From assembly GCA_937877655.1 (NCBI GenBank), contig CALFJC010000096.1, positions 6,118-70,117 on the forward strand: a stretch of DNA of 64,000 bases, in the 5' to 3' direction. Below the pieces are notes generated by a model, which worked only from the letters and a program-made list of their open reading frames with translations, was not told the origin of the DNA and searched no databases. Numbering within the stretch: position 1 is the first letter of the stretch; each line of letters starts with the position of its first letter. The translations under genes and the position numbers were made by a program. Shown here piece after piece: positions 6,986 through 17,929 of this stretch. This DNA comes from an uncultured Selenomonadales bacterium. Its GTDB lineage: Bacteria; Bacillota; Negativicutes; Selenomonadales; Selenomonadaceae.

Positions 6986-9760
6986 ATCAGCTCCGCTGAT
7001 TTTGTAATTCGTGCCGTTAATGTTAAAAGTTGTCGCCGTGAAATTCTTCAGAGTAAGCGCATTTGAAGTTGAATCGACGGCGAAATAAATTTCTCTCTTT
7101 GAACTTTCGTAAGTCGAAGAAAAATTCCCCGTGATTTGCAACATGTCTTCGTTTTCAAAGCCGAAAATAACATCCTGCCCGTCGCCGCTCTCATAAATGA
7201 AAACGTCCGCGCCCGCATTGCCCCAGAGCATGTCATTTCCTTTGCCGCCAAGCAATGTATCATTTCCTGCGCCGCCGCGAAGGGTATCGTTGCCCGTGTT
7301 CCCGAAAATCGAATCATCGCCCGCACCGCCCAAAAGGGTATCGTTTCCCTTACCGCCCGTCATTGTGTTATCAAGCGCATTGCCCGAAATTTTTGCGGCT
7401 TTCGTCCTTGAGGCGGCTGTGACTGTTTTTATCGCCGAACCGACCGTTACAGGCGATTTTGTTAAATTTGTTACGGTTAAATTCGTCAAGACTCCGACCA
7501 TCGTTGAAAAACTTTTGCCCGCAGGATTAATCAGATTAAGATTTTTGCCTTTCGCCTTTTTAATCGTCAAAGTTCCCGCGTCCGTCGTTAAAATTACATC
7601 CAAACCGTTCAAAGCAGTATCTGAAATATTTGCTCCGAGAGAAATTTTTTCCGTGACCGCGTAATCGGTTATCACATCATTTCCGCCGCTGTAAATGAAG
7701 AAATCTTTACCGTTGCCGCCGGTTAAAGTGTCGTTGCCTGCTCCGCCCCATAAAGAATCTTTACCGTTGTTGCCCGAAAGTTTATCGTCGCCCGCGCCGC
7801 CGAAAATCGAATCTGCACCCGCTTCGCCCGTGATTGTATCATTCGCGCCGCCTCCTTTTATCGCATTGTCGAGAGAATTTCCTGTGATTTTTGTGACTGA
7901 AGTTCTTTTGGACGCGTCGATAATTTTAATCGACGAGTCGACAGTCACGGGAGATTTTGTCGAGTCGGTGACGCTTAAGAGAGTCGGTTCCGACCCGCCG
8001 CCCGAAGAAGTATCTGCGGGAGTGGTATCTGTCGGAGTGGTATCAGAAGAAATTTCGGCGATATTTATTTTCGACAGAGATGATGCTCCGACTAAAGTTA
8101 TTTTATTTTTGCCGACCGTAACAATTACATCATTAAAACTTTTTGCGGTTGAATACGAACTGCCCGAAATGCCGATTGTATCTGTTGCTCCGAAGCCTTC
8201 AATATAATCGTTGCCGTCGCCCGCCGCGTATTTGAATAAAATATTTGAGCCGCGATTTTTAATGTAATCATTACCTGTGCCGCCTTCGATTGTTACTTTG
8301 GAACTGCCGCCTTTGTCGTTGTGTTCGTTATTGTAGCTGTCATCGTAAAAGACATCCCAAGGCTCGTAATAATAATAGCCGTTGTAAATCAGATCGTCGC
8401 CTGCGCCGCCGTCGAGCATGGAATTTGATCCGCTGTTTATAATTGTATCGTTTCCCGTTCCGACAGTAATTTTTATATCCGTGCCGCCTTTACTGAAAAA
8501 TTCTCCGTTGACTATAAAATTATTTCCCGACTCGGAATGAACGGTTACGTTATCTCCGTGATTGAAAATCCTGTCGTGTCCTTCGCCGCCGTCTATCACA
8601 GCTTGATTATTGTAATTTGTGATGGAATCCGCGCCTTTGCCGCCGTTTATTGTGGCTTTGTCGTAGTAAGTATCTTCCCAAGAACGAGTATCCCAATTAT
8701 AATCGCTTGTTTTATCGACAGTGATTGAATCATTTCCTTCGCCGCCATCTATTTTGACATTGGCTCCTTCACTCTGAATATTATCGTTGTCCTTGCCGCC
8801 CGTGAGTGTCACGTTCGATTCGCTATTTATTATGGGCTCGGCATCTTTGGCAGTATCGGTTGAGATGCTTGCGCCTTTTAAAGAGATTGCTGTTGTTAAA
8901 ATTTCGTCCGCGCTTAAAGTTTCAACGTCATTTAAATTGCCTGCAAACATTTGCACCCAATGATTTTTCCATTCGGAACTTGAATCATAAGCATATCCGA
9001 CACCGAGTTTTTTGTAATCGGAATTTAAAATGTTTGCTCTGTGTCCCGTTGAATTCATCCAAGAATTCATTACTTCTTTTGGCGAAGTCTGACCGACAGC
9101 AATGTTTTCTCCCAGCCTGCTGTAAGATTTTTTTACCGCCGTGAAACAACTTGAACCGTCGGGACGTGTATGACTGTACAGCTCGACAAGTTCCTGTTCA
9201 CGAATCGATGTGGCGTCCATAAGTCCTTGAGCGAGTGTAAGCGGCGACAAATTTCTTTCTTCGCGCTCCTCATTGACAATCCGCAAAATTTCCCAAATAT
9301 ATTCGTTGGCTGTACCTTCGTAATAATCGCTTGCATCGGTCGAGCCCTTCAACGTGAGATTGAAATAACCTTTATCGTCTGTCCAAATAATGTCTTCGCC
9401 GCTGATCATGTAACTGAGTTGCGCCGTGTCCTTGTCGTCATTTGTGATAAAAATTTTGTCGTTCGTTGGATCAATATCTTCAATCACGACCGAAATTTTT
9501 TTATCAACGGAGTAAGACAAATTAAAAGTATCGGAACCTTTTCCGCCGCTCAATGTGCCCGTGCCGCCCGTCATATTCAAAATATCGTCACCGGAACCGC
9601 CGATTAGCAGAATATTATTTTTTCCGTTGCTCTCAAGTGTGTCATTGCCTGCCAAGCCGTAAATTTGTGTTTTGTCAGCTGCAACAACGAGTTTATCTTT
9701 TCCGGATTTGCCGACAAGAACTTCTGCGAAACGCTGAATATCAAAAATTATTTCCCGCAT
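6971..9760 (-). CDS. RTX protein with N-terminal CAP (SCP/PR-1) domain
   Basis: A 929-residue predicted secreted protein. It begins MREIIFDIQRFAEVL, sharing IFDxQRFA with the RTX gene at 39395. Residues 30-90 hold a few calcium-binding nonapeptides. Residues ~153-275 form a CAP domain: LYSHTRPDG (His197), GENIAVGQ (Glu218) and SWMNSTGHRANILN (His240) are the cavity residues of the bacterial YkwD/SCP type. Long blocks of GGxGxDxxx beta-roll repeats follow, with two ~130-residue modules starting at TKSPVTV. The C-terminus (DGQDVIFGFEN... to NYKISGADLIRN) matches the other RTX proteins here and is a candidate type I secretion signal. The last four residues come from the (AATTAGG)n element. No secretion genes are nearby. 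Confidence 0.85.
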   Translation of the reverse strand: MREIIFDIQRFAEVLVGKSGKDKLVVAADKTQIYGLAGNDTLESNGKNNILLIGGSGDDILNMTGGTGTLSGGKGSDTFNLSYSVDKKISVVIEDIDPTNDKIFITNDDKDTAQLSYMISGEDIIWTDDKGYFNLTLKGSTDASDYYEGTANEYIWEILRIVNEEREERNLSPLTLAQGLMDATSIREQELVELYSHTRPDGSSCFTAVKKSYSRLGENIAVGQTSPKEVMNSWMNSTGHRANILNSDYKKLGVGYAYDSSSEWKNHWVQMFAGNLNDVETLSADEILTTAISLKGASISTDTAKDAEPIINSESNVTLTGGKDNDNIQSEGANVKIDGGEGNDSITVDKTSDYNWDTRSWEDTYYDKATINGGKGADSITNYNNQAVIDGGEGHDRIFNHGDNVTVHSESGNNFIVNGEFFSKGGTDIKITVGTGNDTIINSGSNSMLDGGAGDDLIYNGYYYYEPWDVFYDDSYNNEHNDKGGSSKVTIEGGTGNDYIKNRGSNILFKYAAGDGNDYIEGFGATDTIGISGSSYSTAKSFNDVIVTVGKNKITLVGASSLSKINIAEISSDTTPTDTTPADTSSGGGSEPTLLSVTDSTKSPVTVDSSIKIIDASKRTSVTKITGNSLDNAIKGGGANDTITGEAGADSIFGGAGDDKLSGNNGKDSLWGGAGNDTLTGGNGKDFFIYSGGNDVITDYAVTEKISLGANISDTALNGLDVILTTDAGTLTIKKAKGKNLNLINPAGKSFSTMVGVLTNLTVTNLTKSPVTVGSAIKTVTAASRTKAAKISGNALDNTMTGGKGNDTLLGGAGDDSIFGNTGNDTLRGGAGNDTLLGGKGNDMLWGNAGADVFIYESGDGQDVIFGFENEDMLQITGNFSSTYESSKREIYFAVDSTSNALTLKNFTATTFNINGTNYKISGADLIRN

Positions 9761-9792
9761 GAGATATTCTCCTCTCGATAAAATTTTTCTGC

Positions 9793-9798
9793 ATTATA
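9793..9798 (-). promoter_or_regulatory. -10 element of CAP-RTX gene
   Basis: TTGTATAATG on the minus strand, 33 nt upstream of ATG 9760, followed by AAAAATTTTAT and a GAGAGGAG ribosome site. This is the same layout as before the RTX gene at 42281. Confidence 0.5.
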
Positions 9799-9808
9799 CA
9801 ATATCGAA

Positions 9809-9842
9809 TAAAAAAAATCCCGCCGAATTTTTTCGACGGGGT
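9809..9842 (-). terminator. Terminator after tsf
   Basis: Minus-strand CCCGTCGAA/TTCGGCGGG stem followed by a run of eight T residues. Confidence 0.75.
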
Positions 9843-9867
9843 TAATTTTTTATGAACGGATAAATTT

Positions 9868-10746
9868 TTACATTCCCGCTTGAGCCGCAACTTCAGCCGC
9901 GAAGTCAACTTCTTTTTTCTCGATGCCTTCGCCGAGTTGCCAGCGCGTAAATCTCAAAACTTTTTCTTTGCCCAAAATATCTTTGACGGTTTGTTTACTG
10001 CCAGGTTCAGCCTTAACAAAATCCTGTTCGACAAGGCAAACTTCCTTATAAAATTTGTTGATGCGTCCTTCGACCATGCGTTCGACGATTTTTGCGGGCT
10101 TGCCTTCTTCAAGAGCCTGTTTGCGAAGAATTTCCTTTTCATGTTCGAGTTCGGAGGCGTCAACGCCTGCGCGGTCAACGGCGGAAGGATTAGCCGCCGC
10201 GATTTGCATTGCGACATCTTTACCGAGTTCGTCTGAACCGCCCGTCATTTCGACGAGCACGCCGATTTTTCCGCCCATATGAATGTAAGTCGTGAGTTTG
10301 CCTTCGGTTTCGTAGGTTACAAAGCGGCGAATGGAAATTTTTTCTCCGATGGTCGCGGTCGCTTCGGTTACGAGCTCGGAAACTTTTTTGTCGTCAATAA
10401 CGCTGTCATTAAGCGCGTCGAGATCGGCGGGTTTGGTTTCGGCAATGTGTTCGATAACTTTTTTCTCCAACGCACGGAAATTTTCGTTGTTGGCGGTGAA
10501 GTCGGTTTCGCAGTTGACTTCGAGCAGGACGCCCGTCTTTTTATCAGCCGAAATGTAAGCCGCAACGGCTCCTTCCGCCGCAATGCGTCCCGATTTTTTA
10601 GCCGCCTTCGCAATTCCCTTTTCGCGAAGATAATCAATCGCCTTTTGCATGTCGCCGTCCGTCGCGGTAAGAGCTTTTTTGCAATCCATCATGCCCGCGC
10701 CGGTTCTTTCGCGCAATTCCTTAACAACAGCCGCACTTATAGCCAT
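9868..10746 (-). CDS. tsf: Elongation factor Ts
   Basis: A 292-residue guanine-nucleotide exchange factor for EF-Tu. The N-terminal UBA-like domain ([20 protein letters not shown]) and the core with the TDF loop ([15 protein letters not shown]) are clear. The start [16 protein letters not shown] has a GAGGTG ribosome site upstream. It lies directly downstream of rpsB, the universal order, but the usual following genes pyrH and frr are absent: a terminator and an RTX gene come next. Confidence 0.97.
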   Translation of the reverse strand: MAISAAVVKELRERTGAGMMDCKKALTATDGDMQKAIDYLREKGIAKAAKKSGRIAAEGAVAAYISADKKTGVLLEVNCETDFTANNENFRALEKKVIEHIAETKPADLDALNDSVIDDKKVSELVTEATATIGEKISIRRFVTYETEGKLTTYIHMGGKIGVLVEMTGGSDELGKDVAMQIAAANPSAVDRAGVDASELEHEKEILRKQALEEGKPAKIVERMVEGRINKFYKEVCLVEQDFVKAEPGSKQTVKDILGKEKVLRFTRWQLGEGIEKKEVDFAAEVAAQAGM

Positions 10747-10762
10747 TTATCTTTCACCTCAG

Positions 10763-10806
10763 TTTTAGGTTTTAGGTTTTAGGTTTTAGGTTATAGCTTA
10801 TAGGTT
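10763..10806. repeat. (TTTTAGG)n heptad repeat between rpsB and tsf
   Basis: Four tandem TTTTAGG units followed by diverged TTATAGC/TTATAGG units, in the short rpsB-tsf gap just ahead of the tsf ribosome site. It is related by unit length and the TTAGG core to the AATTAGG family. Confidence 0.8.
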
Positions 10807-10831
10807 TTTTTCTATCAGCTATTCCCTTGAA

Positions 10832-11551
10832 TTAATCTTCATTTTCGGCGGACGCCTCTGCATTTTCCGCGCCTTGATTTCCTTCAAGCATGGCGTCGGC
10901 AATTTTCGCCGTCAAAAGTTTCACGGCACGAATTGCATCGTCATTGCCGGGAATAACATAATCAATTTCGTCGGGGTCGCAGTTGGTATCGACAATCGCG
11001 ACAATCGGAATGTTGAGCTTGCGGGCTTCAGCAACCGCAATTCTTTCCTTGCGCGGATCGACTACGAACAATGCGCCCGGCAATTTGTTCATTTCCTTAA
11101 TGCCGCCGAGATATTTTTCCAAACGCGCCATTTCGTGACGAAGTTGCATGACTTCTTTTTTGGTCAAAACTTCAAAAGTTCCGTCCTGTTCCATTGTCTC
11201 CAACTCTTTAAGGCGATTGATGCGCTTCTGAATCGTCTGGAAATTGGTCAACATTCCGCCGAGCCAGCGTTCATTGACAAAAAATTGTCCTGCGCGGACA
11301 GCTTCTTCCTTAACCGCCTCTTGCGCCTGCTTCTTTGTGCCGACGAACAAAATAGATTTGCCTTCTTCGGCAACCGAGCGGACGAAATTATAAGCTTCGT
11401 CGACTTTGCGAACGGTTTTTTGCAAATCGATAATATAAATGCCGTTGCGCTCGGTGAAGATGTAACGCGCCATTTTCGGATTCCAACGACGAGTTTGATG
11501 TCCGAAATGCACGCCCGCTTCCAAAAGCTGTTTCATTGAGATAACTGCCAT
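10832..11551 (-). CDS. rpsB: 30S ribosomal protein S2
   Basis: A 239-residue S2 starting [28 protein letters not shown] chose ATG 11551 because AGGAGG precedes it at the right spacing; a longer upstream frame has no such site. Conserved signatures include [28 protein letters not shown] and [15 protein letters not shown]. It is co-transcribed with tsf and should be driven by the promoter at 11716-11744. Confidence 0.97.
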   Translation of the reverse strand: MAVISMKQLLEAGVHFGHQTRRWNPKMARYIFTERNGIYIIDLQKTVRKVDEAYNFVRSVAEEGKSILFVGTKKQAQEAVKEEAVRAGQFFVNERWLGGMLTNFQTIQKRINRLKELETMEQDGTFEVLTKKEVMQLRHEMARLEKYLGGIKEMNKLPGALFVVDPRKERIAVAEARKLNIPIVAIVDTNCDPDEIDYVIPGNDDAIRAVKLLTAKIADAMLEGNQGAENAEASAENED

Positions 11552-11600
11552 TTGAAAATTCCTCCTGTTTTTCAATCGCGGAACATTTTCGCGCCGATTA

Positions 11601-11667
11601 ACAGCTTATAGCTGATAGCTTATAGTTTTTTTCCTATAACCTATAAGCTATCCTCTATCACCTAAAA
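11601..11667. repeat. TATAAGCT/ACCTATA heptad-like inverted repeat upstream of rpsB
   Basis: AGCTTATAGCTGATAGCTTATAG on one side and CTATAACCTATAAGCTAT on the other form an imperfect hairpin in the rpsB 5' leader, ending in ACCTAAAA units. It could act in the leader RNA of the S2 operon, or it may simply be another member of the heptad family. Confidence 0.6.
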
Positions 11668-11715
11668 CTGAACAGGCGACGCTCCGATTCCGCGTGATTT
11701 TTTTAAACGCGGCGC

Positions 11716-11744
11716 ATTATATCACAGGAAAATTTTCACGGCAA
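11716..11744 (-). promoter_or_regulatory. rpsB-tsf promoter
   Basis: On the minus strand TTGCCG (11739-11744), a 17-bp spacer and a perfect TATAAT (11716-11721). This gives a ~160-nt leader before rpsB, room for S2 autoregulation, though I see no specific S2-binding fold. Confidence 0.6.
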
Positions 11745-11911
11745 GATTTATTTTGACAAATCCTCAACCGTCTTGAATAAAATTTCGTGAACGGAAATTT
11801 GATTCAATCAATGTAAGGCAACTTCAAAATAATTTTGCGCCGTTGATTTTGAAGGCGGCATTTATTATTATCGCCTGAAGGGTGGCTTAAAATTTTTAGG
11901 GGGTGGAAAAA

Positions 11912-14026
11912 ATGGGGCTCAGTAAAGATGTGATAATGCAAAAAGTCCAAAGATTTGGCGGCGCGATGTTCACGCCCGTCATTTTGTTTGGCGTATTCGG
12001 TATTTTGGTCGGTCTCACGATTTTATTTAAGAATCCGATGATTTTGGGCTCGATTGCCGAAGAAGGAACGGCTTGGTGGAAATTTTGGTACGTCGTAGAG
12101 CAGGGCGCGTGGACTGTTTTTAGTCAAATGCCGATTCTTTTTGCAATAGCTCTGCCGATTGGTCTCGCCAAAAAAGAAAATGCTCGCGCCTCAATGGAGA
12201 GTTTTGTTATCTTCATGGTGTTCAACTACTTCATTCAAGGTATCTTGACGCTTGCGGGCTCGGATTTCGGCGTAGATTTCTCGAAAAATGCGGGGGCAGG
12301 CACCGGACTTGCGATGATCGCCAATATCAAGACTTTGGATACAGGTATCGTCGGAGCAATTATTATCGCTACTCTTTCCGTTCAGTTGCATGATAAGTTG
12401 TTTGATGTCAATGTTCCCGAATATCTCGGCATTTTCAAAGGTTCGTCGTTGGTTGTGCTGGCAGGTATCGGATTAATGTTGCCCGTCTCTTATATTTTCT
12501 GCCTTGTCTGGCCAAAAGTTCAGATGGCGATAGCTTCGTTGCAAGTCATACTTGTAAGTTCGGGCGTTTTCGGCGTGTGGCTGTACACATTCCTTGAAAG
12601 ATTTTTAATTCCGACAGGACTGCACCACTTTATATACCTGCCTTTCCTTTTCGGTCCGGCGATTGTCGATAACGGCTTAATGGCTTATTGGATGCAACAC
12701 ATAACGGAGTTTGCACAATCGACAAAGCCGCTGATTGAATTATATCCTCAAGGCGGCTTCTCTCTGCACGGCTCAAGTAAATATTTCGGTTGTCCGGGCA
12801 TAGCACTTGCAATATATTTCACTGCAAAGCCCGAACGTCGAAAGAAAATAGCTTCGTTGGTGGTTCCCGCCGCGATAGTTGCGGTAGTCTGCGGCATAAC
12901 CGAGCCGCTTGAATTTACATTTCTATTCGTTGCGCCGATGTTGTTCTTTGTTCACGCATGTTTGGCGGCAACTCTGGCTTCAGTCTCGTATTTTTTCGGT
13001 GTCACGGGCAATTTTGGCGGCGGCTTGTTGGATTCTGCTCTTTTTCAAAACTGGGTTCCGCTTTGGGCGAATCATTGGGATACTTACGTCACGCAAATTA
13101 TCATCGGCTTATGCTTTACGGCAATTTATTTCTTTGTGTTCAGATTTTTGATTCTGCACTTTGATTTAAAGACGCCCGGACGCGGCGACGAGCCCGGCGG
13201 CGATAAACTTTTCACGAAAGCAGATTATAAAGCTCGTGAGGCAGGTAAAGGCGGCGGAACAAGTTCAAACGGCGGCGGTAAAACTATGGACGAACGCGAT
13301 TTCAAAGCGGCGGCATTTCTAAAGGATTTGGGCGGCAAAAATAATATCGTCGACGTGACAAATTGCGCGACTCGCCTCCGCGTAACCGTCAAGGACGACA
13401 GCAAAATTGCCGACGTGGGAACTTTCACCGAACACGGAGCGCACGGGCTCGTTCACAACGGCACGGCAATTCAAGTTATAGTCGGTTTATCGGTTCCGCA
13501 AGTTCGAGAACGTTTTGAGGCATTGCTAAACGCGCCCGACGAAGAAATTTCCGAAGTTGAAGAAGAAGTCGCCGAGTCAATGATTGTTAAAGCGGTTGTA
13601 AGCGGTAAAGTTGTCGACATAAGCGACGTGCCGGACGAAATGTTTGCAAAAAAAATGATGGGCGACGGCGTCGGCATTTTCCCCGAAAATGATACCGTTG
13701 TTGCGCCCGCCGACGCTGAAATTACAATGATCGCTGAAGAATCTCTCCATGCTGTCGGCTTGCATTTGAAAAACGGAGCGGATATTTTAATCCATATCGG
13801 CATTGACACCGTCAATTTAAAGGGAAAAGGTTTCAAAGTTCTCACGAAACAGGGCGCACAAGTCAAAGAAGGCGAGCCGCTCATCAAATTCGACAGAAAA
13901 ATTATCAAGGAAAACGGTTATAAAGATGTTGTGATTGTCGCCGTCACGAACTCTGCAGATTTTCCGCAGATGAAAAAACAAATCGGCGACGCGGAAGGCG
14001 GAAAAACTCCCGTCATAAATCTGTAA
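11912..14026 (+). CDS. Alpha-glucoside-type PTS permease, EIICBA
   Basis: A 704-residue phosphotransferase permease of the glucose/maltose superfamily that imports and phosphorylates its sugar. An EIIC membrane domain (~1-430, about ten helices, with the GITEPLEFTFLFVAP signature) is followed by EIIB with the phosphocysteine Cys485 in VTNCATRLRV and by a fused EIIA with His628 in ILIHIGIDTVNL. ATG 11912 has GGGGGTG six bases upstream; a GTG three codons earlier would overlap that site. The neighbouring RpiR regulator and family-4 6-phospho-alpha-glucosidase point to maltose or a similar alpha-glucoside as substrate. The exact sugar is inferred from context. Confidence 0.9.
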   Translation: MGLSKDVIMQKVQRFGGAMFTPVILFGVFGILVGLTILFKNPMILGSIAEEGTAWWKFWYVVEQGAWTVFSQMPILFAIALPIGLAKKENARASMESFVIFMVFNYFIQGILTLAGSDFGVDFSKNAGAGTGLAMIANIKTLDTGIVGAIIIATLSVQLHDKLFDVNVPEYLGIFKGSSLVVLAGIGLMLPVSYIFCLVWPKVQMAIASLQVILVSSGVFGVWLYTFLERFLIPTGLHHFIYLPFLFGPAIVDNGLMAYWMQHITEFAQSTKPLIELYPQGGFSLHGSSKYFGCPGIALAIYFTAKPERRKKIASLVVPAAIVAVVCGITEPLEFTFLFVAPMLFFVHACLAATLASVSYFFGVTGNFGGGLLDSALFQNWVPLWANHWDTYVTQIIIGLCFTAIYFFVFRFLILHFDLKTPGRGDEPGGDKLFTKADYKAREAGKGGGTSSNGGGKTMDERDFKAAAFLKDLGGKNNIVDVTNCATRLRVTVKDDSKIADVGTFTEHGAHGLVHNGTAIQVIVGLSVPQVRERFEALLNAPDEEISEVEEEVAESMIVKAVVSGKVVDISDVPDEMFAKKMMGDGVGIFPENDTVVAPADAEITMIAEESLHAVGLHLKNGADILIHIGIDTVNLKGKGFKVLTKQGAQVKEGEPLIKFDRKIIKENGYKDVVIVAVTNSADFPQMKKQIGDAEGGKTPVINL

Positions 14027-14049
14027 AAGGAAAATTTGTACTTAACTCG

Positions 14050-14085
14050 AATAAAGCCGCGAGAAATTTTTTCGTGGCTTTTATT
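14050..14085 (+). terminator. Hairpin between PTS gene and RpiR gene
   Basis: AAAGCCGCGAG / CGTGGCTTT stem with a T-rich tail, between the two genes. It probably reduces read-through into the regulator gene. Confidence 0.6.
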
Positions 14086-14101
14086 TTGGAGGTTTTTGGA
14101 A

Positions 14102-14872
14102 ATGCAACTGGAAGAACTCGTCAACGCCAACAAAGATTCACTCAATCCTACCGACATGTTAATTTGGAAATACATTTCCAACAACAGAAAAAGTGTTGCG
14201 CATATGTCAGTTCATGAAATGGCAAAATTCTGCGCGGTATCGGATGCAACGATTGTGCGTTTCGCAAAAAAATTGGGTTTGCGCGGCTTCGGCGAACTCA
14301 AAGCGATGATTAATTTTGAAAAACATCAGCCCGCCGACTACAGAGGAAATATCATCAAAGACATGAAAGAATTTCATAACAAAACCTTTGATTATCTGAC
14401 GAATCTCGATTATGGAAATGCCGTTCGGTTGATTTGCAATGCGCGAAATATTTTTACCTTTGCTTCCGGCTATGTTCAAAGCAATGTCGTTCAAGAAATG
14501 AAACGGCTTTTCTTGGGCAACAAGATTTTGACTTTCGAGATTTATAATTTGGGCGAGTTGGAATCGATAATGGATTCTTTGACGGAAGACGATTTGTTTA
14601 TTTTTGTTTCGTTGAGCGGAGAATCGCCTGTCGTTGTGGAATTTGCCAAGCGATTGAAAATCAAAGGCGTTCCGTCAATTTCAATAACGCGTTTGAGTGC
14701 AAATACACTTGCCTCGCTCTCGACAGTCAATCTTTACATTTTGCCCGCGAGTTTCACAATCATTAACGACGACAGAAATCTTCAGTTCTTAAATTTCATG
14801 CCGTTTTTCATGCTCGTCGAATTTTTGTACTTAAATTGTCGGCTTTACCTTGATGAGCGGGAAACTTCTTAA
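14102..14872 (+). CDS. RpiR-family (MurR/RpiR) sugar-responsive regulator
   Basis: A 256-residue transcription factor. The N-terminal helix-turn-helix (MSVHEMAKFCAVSDATIVRFAKKLGLRGFGELK split over ~45-80) is typical of RpiR. The C-terminal half is a SIS sugar-phosphate-binding fold (IFTFASGYVQSNVV, FIFVSLSGESPVVVEFAKR). ATG 14102 follows GGAGG; the longer frame upstream runs through the preceding hairpin and is unlikely. Sitting between the PTS permease and the convergent phospho-glucosidase gene, it most likely senses a sugar phosphate and controls both. Confidence 0.9.
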   Translation: MQLEELVNANKDSLNPTDMLIWKYISNNRKSVAHMSVHEMAKFCAVSDATIVRFAKKLGLRGFGELKAMINFEKHQPADYRGNIIKDMKEFHNKTFDYLTNLDYGNAVRLICNARNIFTFASGYVQSNVVQEMKRLFLGNKILTFEIYNLGELESIMDSLTEDDLFIFVSLSGESPVVVEFAKRLKIKGVPSISITRLSANTLASLSTVNLYILPASFTIINDDRNLQFLNFMPFFMLVEFLYLNCRLYLDERETS

Positions 14873-14884
14873 AGGGAAAAAAAT

Positions 14885-14922
14885 AAATCCCCGTCAGCTC
14901 TTCGCAAGCAACGGGGATTTTA
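14885..14922. terminator. Bidirectional terminator between convergent genes
   Basis: AATCCCCGT...ACGGGGATT stem flanked by A-rich and T-rich runs, between the stops of the RpiR gene (plus) and the phospho-glucosidase gene (minus). Confidence 0.65.
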
Positions 14923-14938
14923 AATTTATCGGGAAAGT

Positions 14939-16910
<1,972 letters not shown>

Positions 16911-16924
16911 ACAATGCGAAATTT

Positions 16925-16964
16925 AAAACGTCGCTGTCGAAGAAATTTCGCGGCGGCGTTTTGT
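16925..16964 (+). terminator. rnpB terminator
   Basis: AAAACGTCGCTG / CGGCGGCGTTTT stem just beyond the RNA 3' end, with a short T-rich tail; an (AATTAGG)n arm follows directly. Confidence 0.6.
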
Positions 16965-16965
16965 C

Positions 16966-16997
16966 AATTAGGAATTATGAATTAGGAATTAGGAATG
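16966..16997. repeat. (AATTAGG)n single arm after rnpB terminator
   Basis: AATTAGG heptads with one ATGAATT variant. No matching right arm is visible nearby. Confidence 0.8.
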
Positions 16998-17086
16998 AAA
17001 AGAGGCGAAGAAAATTTTTATCCGTCAATTCAGGTATTAATCACGTCAAAAGATTATAATTCCATTAAAAAATTTTAGCAGAGAGG

Positions 17087-17764
17087 ATGTGGCTGATTTT
17101 GAGGAGTTTTTTGCGAGCGTTGATTATGGTGATGTGTTTGCTGACTGTCAGCAGTTCAACAGGTAACGCGGCGACATATCGAGTCGGAGATCAAGGCGAA
17201 GAAATTGCAGAACTTCAAGGACAGTTGGTTAATCTCGGTTATGACGTTATGGCGGACGGAGCATTCGGTCCCGCTATGGCGGACGCCATTAAAGAATTTC
17301 AAAAATCTCACGGCATGAAGGCGGACGGCTTAATCGGTCCCGCAACTTATTCCGCTCTTCTCGGAAAAGAAATGCCTGCAATAAGCAGCGGCTCCAATTT
17401 CCTTTCCAACAGAATTATTTCAAATGCAATGGATTATCTCGGCGTCCCCTACGTTTTCGGCGGCACCAGCCCTTACGGCTTTGACTGCTCCGGTTATGTT
17501 CAATACGTTTTCGCCAACGCGGGAATTTCTCTTCCGCGTACTGCCGACGTTCAATACGAAGTCGGAACTCCCATTTCCACAACCGAACTCGTAAGCGGCG
17601 ATTTGGTTTTCTTCTCAACCTACACTTGGGGCGCGTCGCACGTCGGAATTTATCTCGGCGATAACAATTTCATTCACGCCAGCTCAAGTCGCGGCATTGC
17701 CATCGATTCTTTGGGCAGTTCTTATTGGAGCTCGCACTATATTGGCGCACGCAGAATTTTGTAA
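17087..17764 (+). CDS. Secreted NlpC/P60 peptidoglycan endopeptidase with PG-binding domain
   Basis: A 225-residue cell-wall hydrolase. An N-terminal signal peptide (hydrophobic RALIMVMCLLTV, cleavage near GNAA|TY) is followed by a peptidoglycan-binding type-1 domain (~32-92: LQGQLVNLGYDVMADGAFG, FQKSHGMKADGLIGPAT). The NlpC/P60 catalytic domain (~108-225) has Cys134 in GFDCSGYV and His185 in SHVGIYLG. It would cut stem peptides of the wall. The start is uncertain by a few codons: ATG 17087 abuts its AGAGAGG site, and TTG codons further in follow an AGGAG. All choices keep the signal peptide. A TATAAT lies at 17055-17060. Confidence 0.92.
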   Translation: MWLILRSFLRALIMVMCLLTVSSSTGNAATYRVGDQGEEIAELQGQLVNLGYDVMADGAFGPAMADAIKEFQKSHGMKADGLIGPATYSALLGKEMPAISSGSNFLSNRIISNAMDYLGVPYVFGGTSPYGFDCSGYVQYVFANAGISLPRTADVQYEVGTPISTTELVSGDLVFFSTYTWGASHVGIYLGDNNFIHASSSRGIAIDSLGSSYWSSHYIGARRIL

Positions 17765-17787
17765 GTCGATAACGACTTCTTCAAACA

Positions 17788-17823
17788 AAAAATGTCCTTC
17801 GATTCGCCGAAGGGCATTTTTTA
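17788..17823 (+). terminator. Terminator after NlpC/P60 gene
   Basis: AAAAAATGTCCTTCG..CGAAGGGCATTTTTT hairpin with T-run. It is followed immediately by a repeat arm. Confidence 0.8.
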
Positions 17824-17855
17824 ATTAGGAATTAGGAATGAGGAATTAATAATTG
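17822..17855. repeat. (AATTAGG)n single arm
   Basis: TAATTAGGAATTAGGAATGAGG followed by AATTAATAATTG, the same form seen after the RTX genes at 42118 and 46897. Confidence 0.8.
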
Positions 17856-17929
17856 TTTGAAGGAAATTTGCAAAGGCAACAGAAATAAACCGCAGAAATT
17901 TTTTATTTGGTTTTACGGAGGAGTTTTGA

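Noticed and set aside
6971..9760. Long open frames on the plus strand across the CAP-RTX gene (for example 7197-7664 and 7695-8207)
   Set aside because: They are antisense shadows of the Gly/Asp repeats, giving Pro/Ser/Leu-rich low-complexity products with no ribosome sites.
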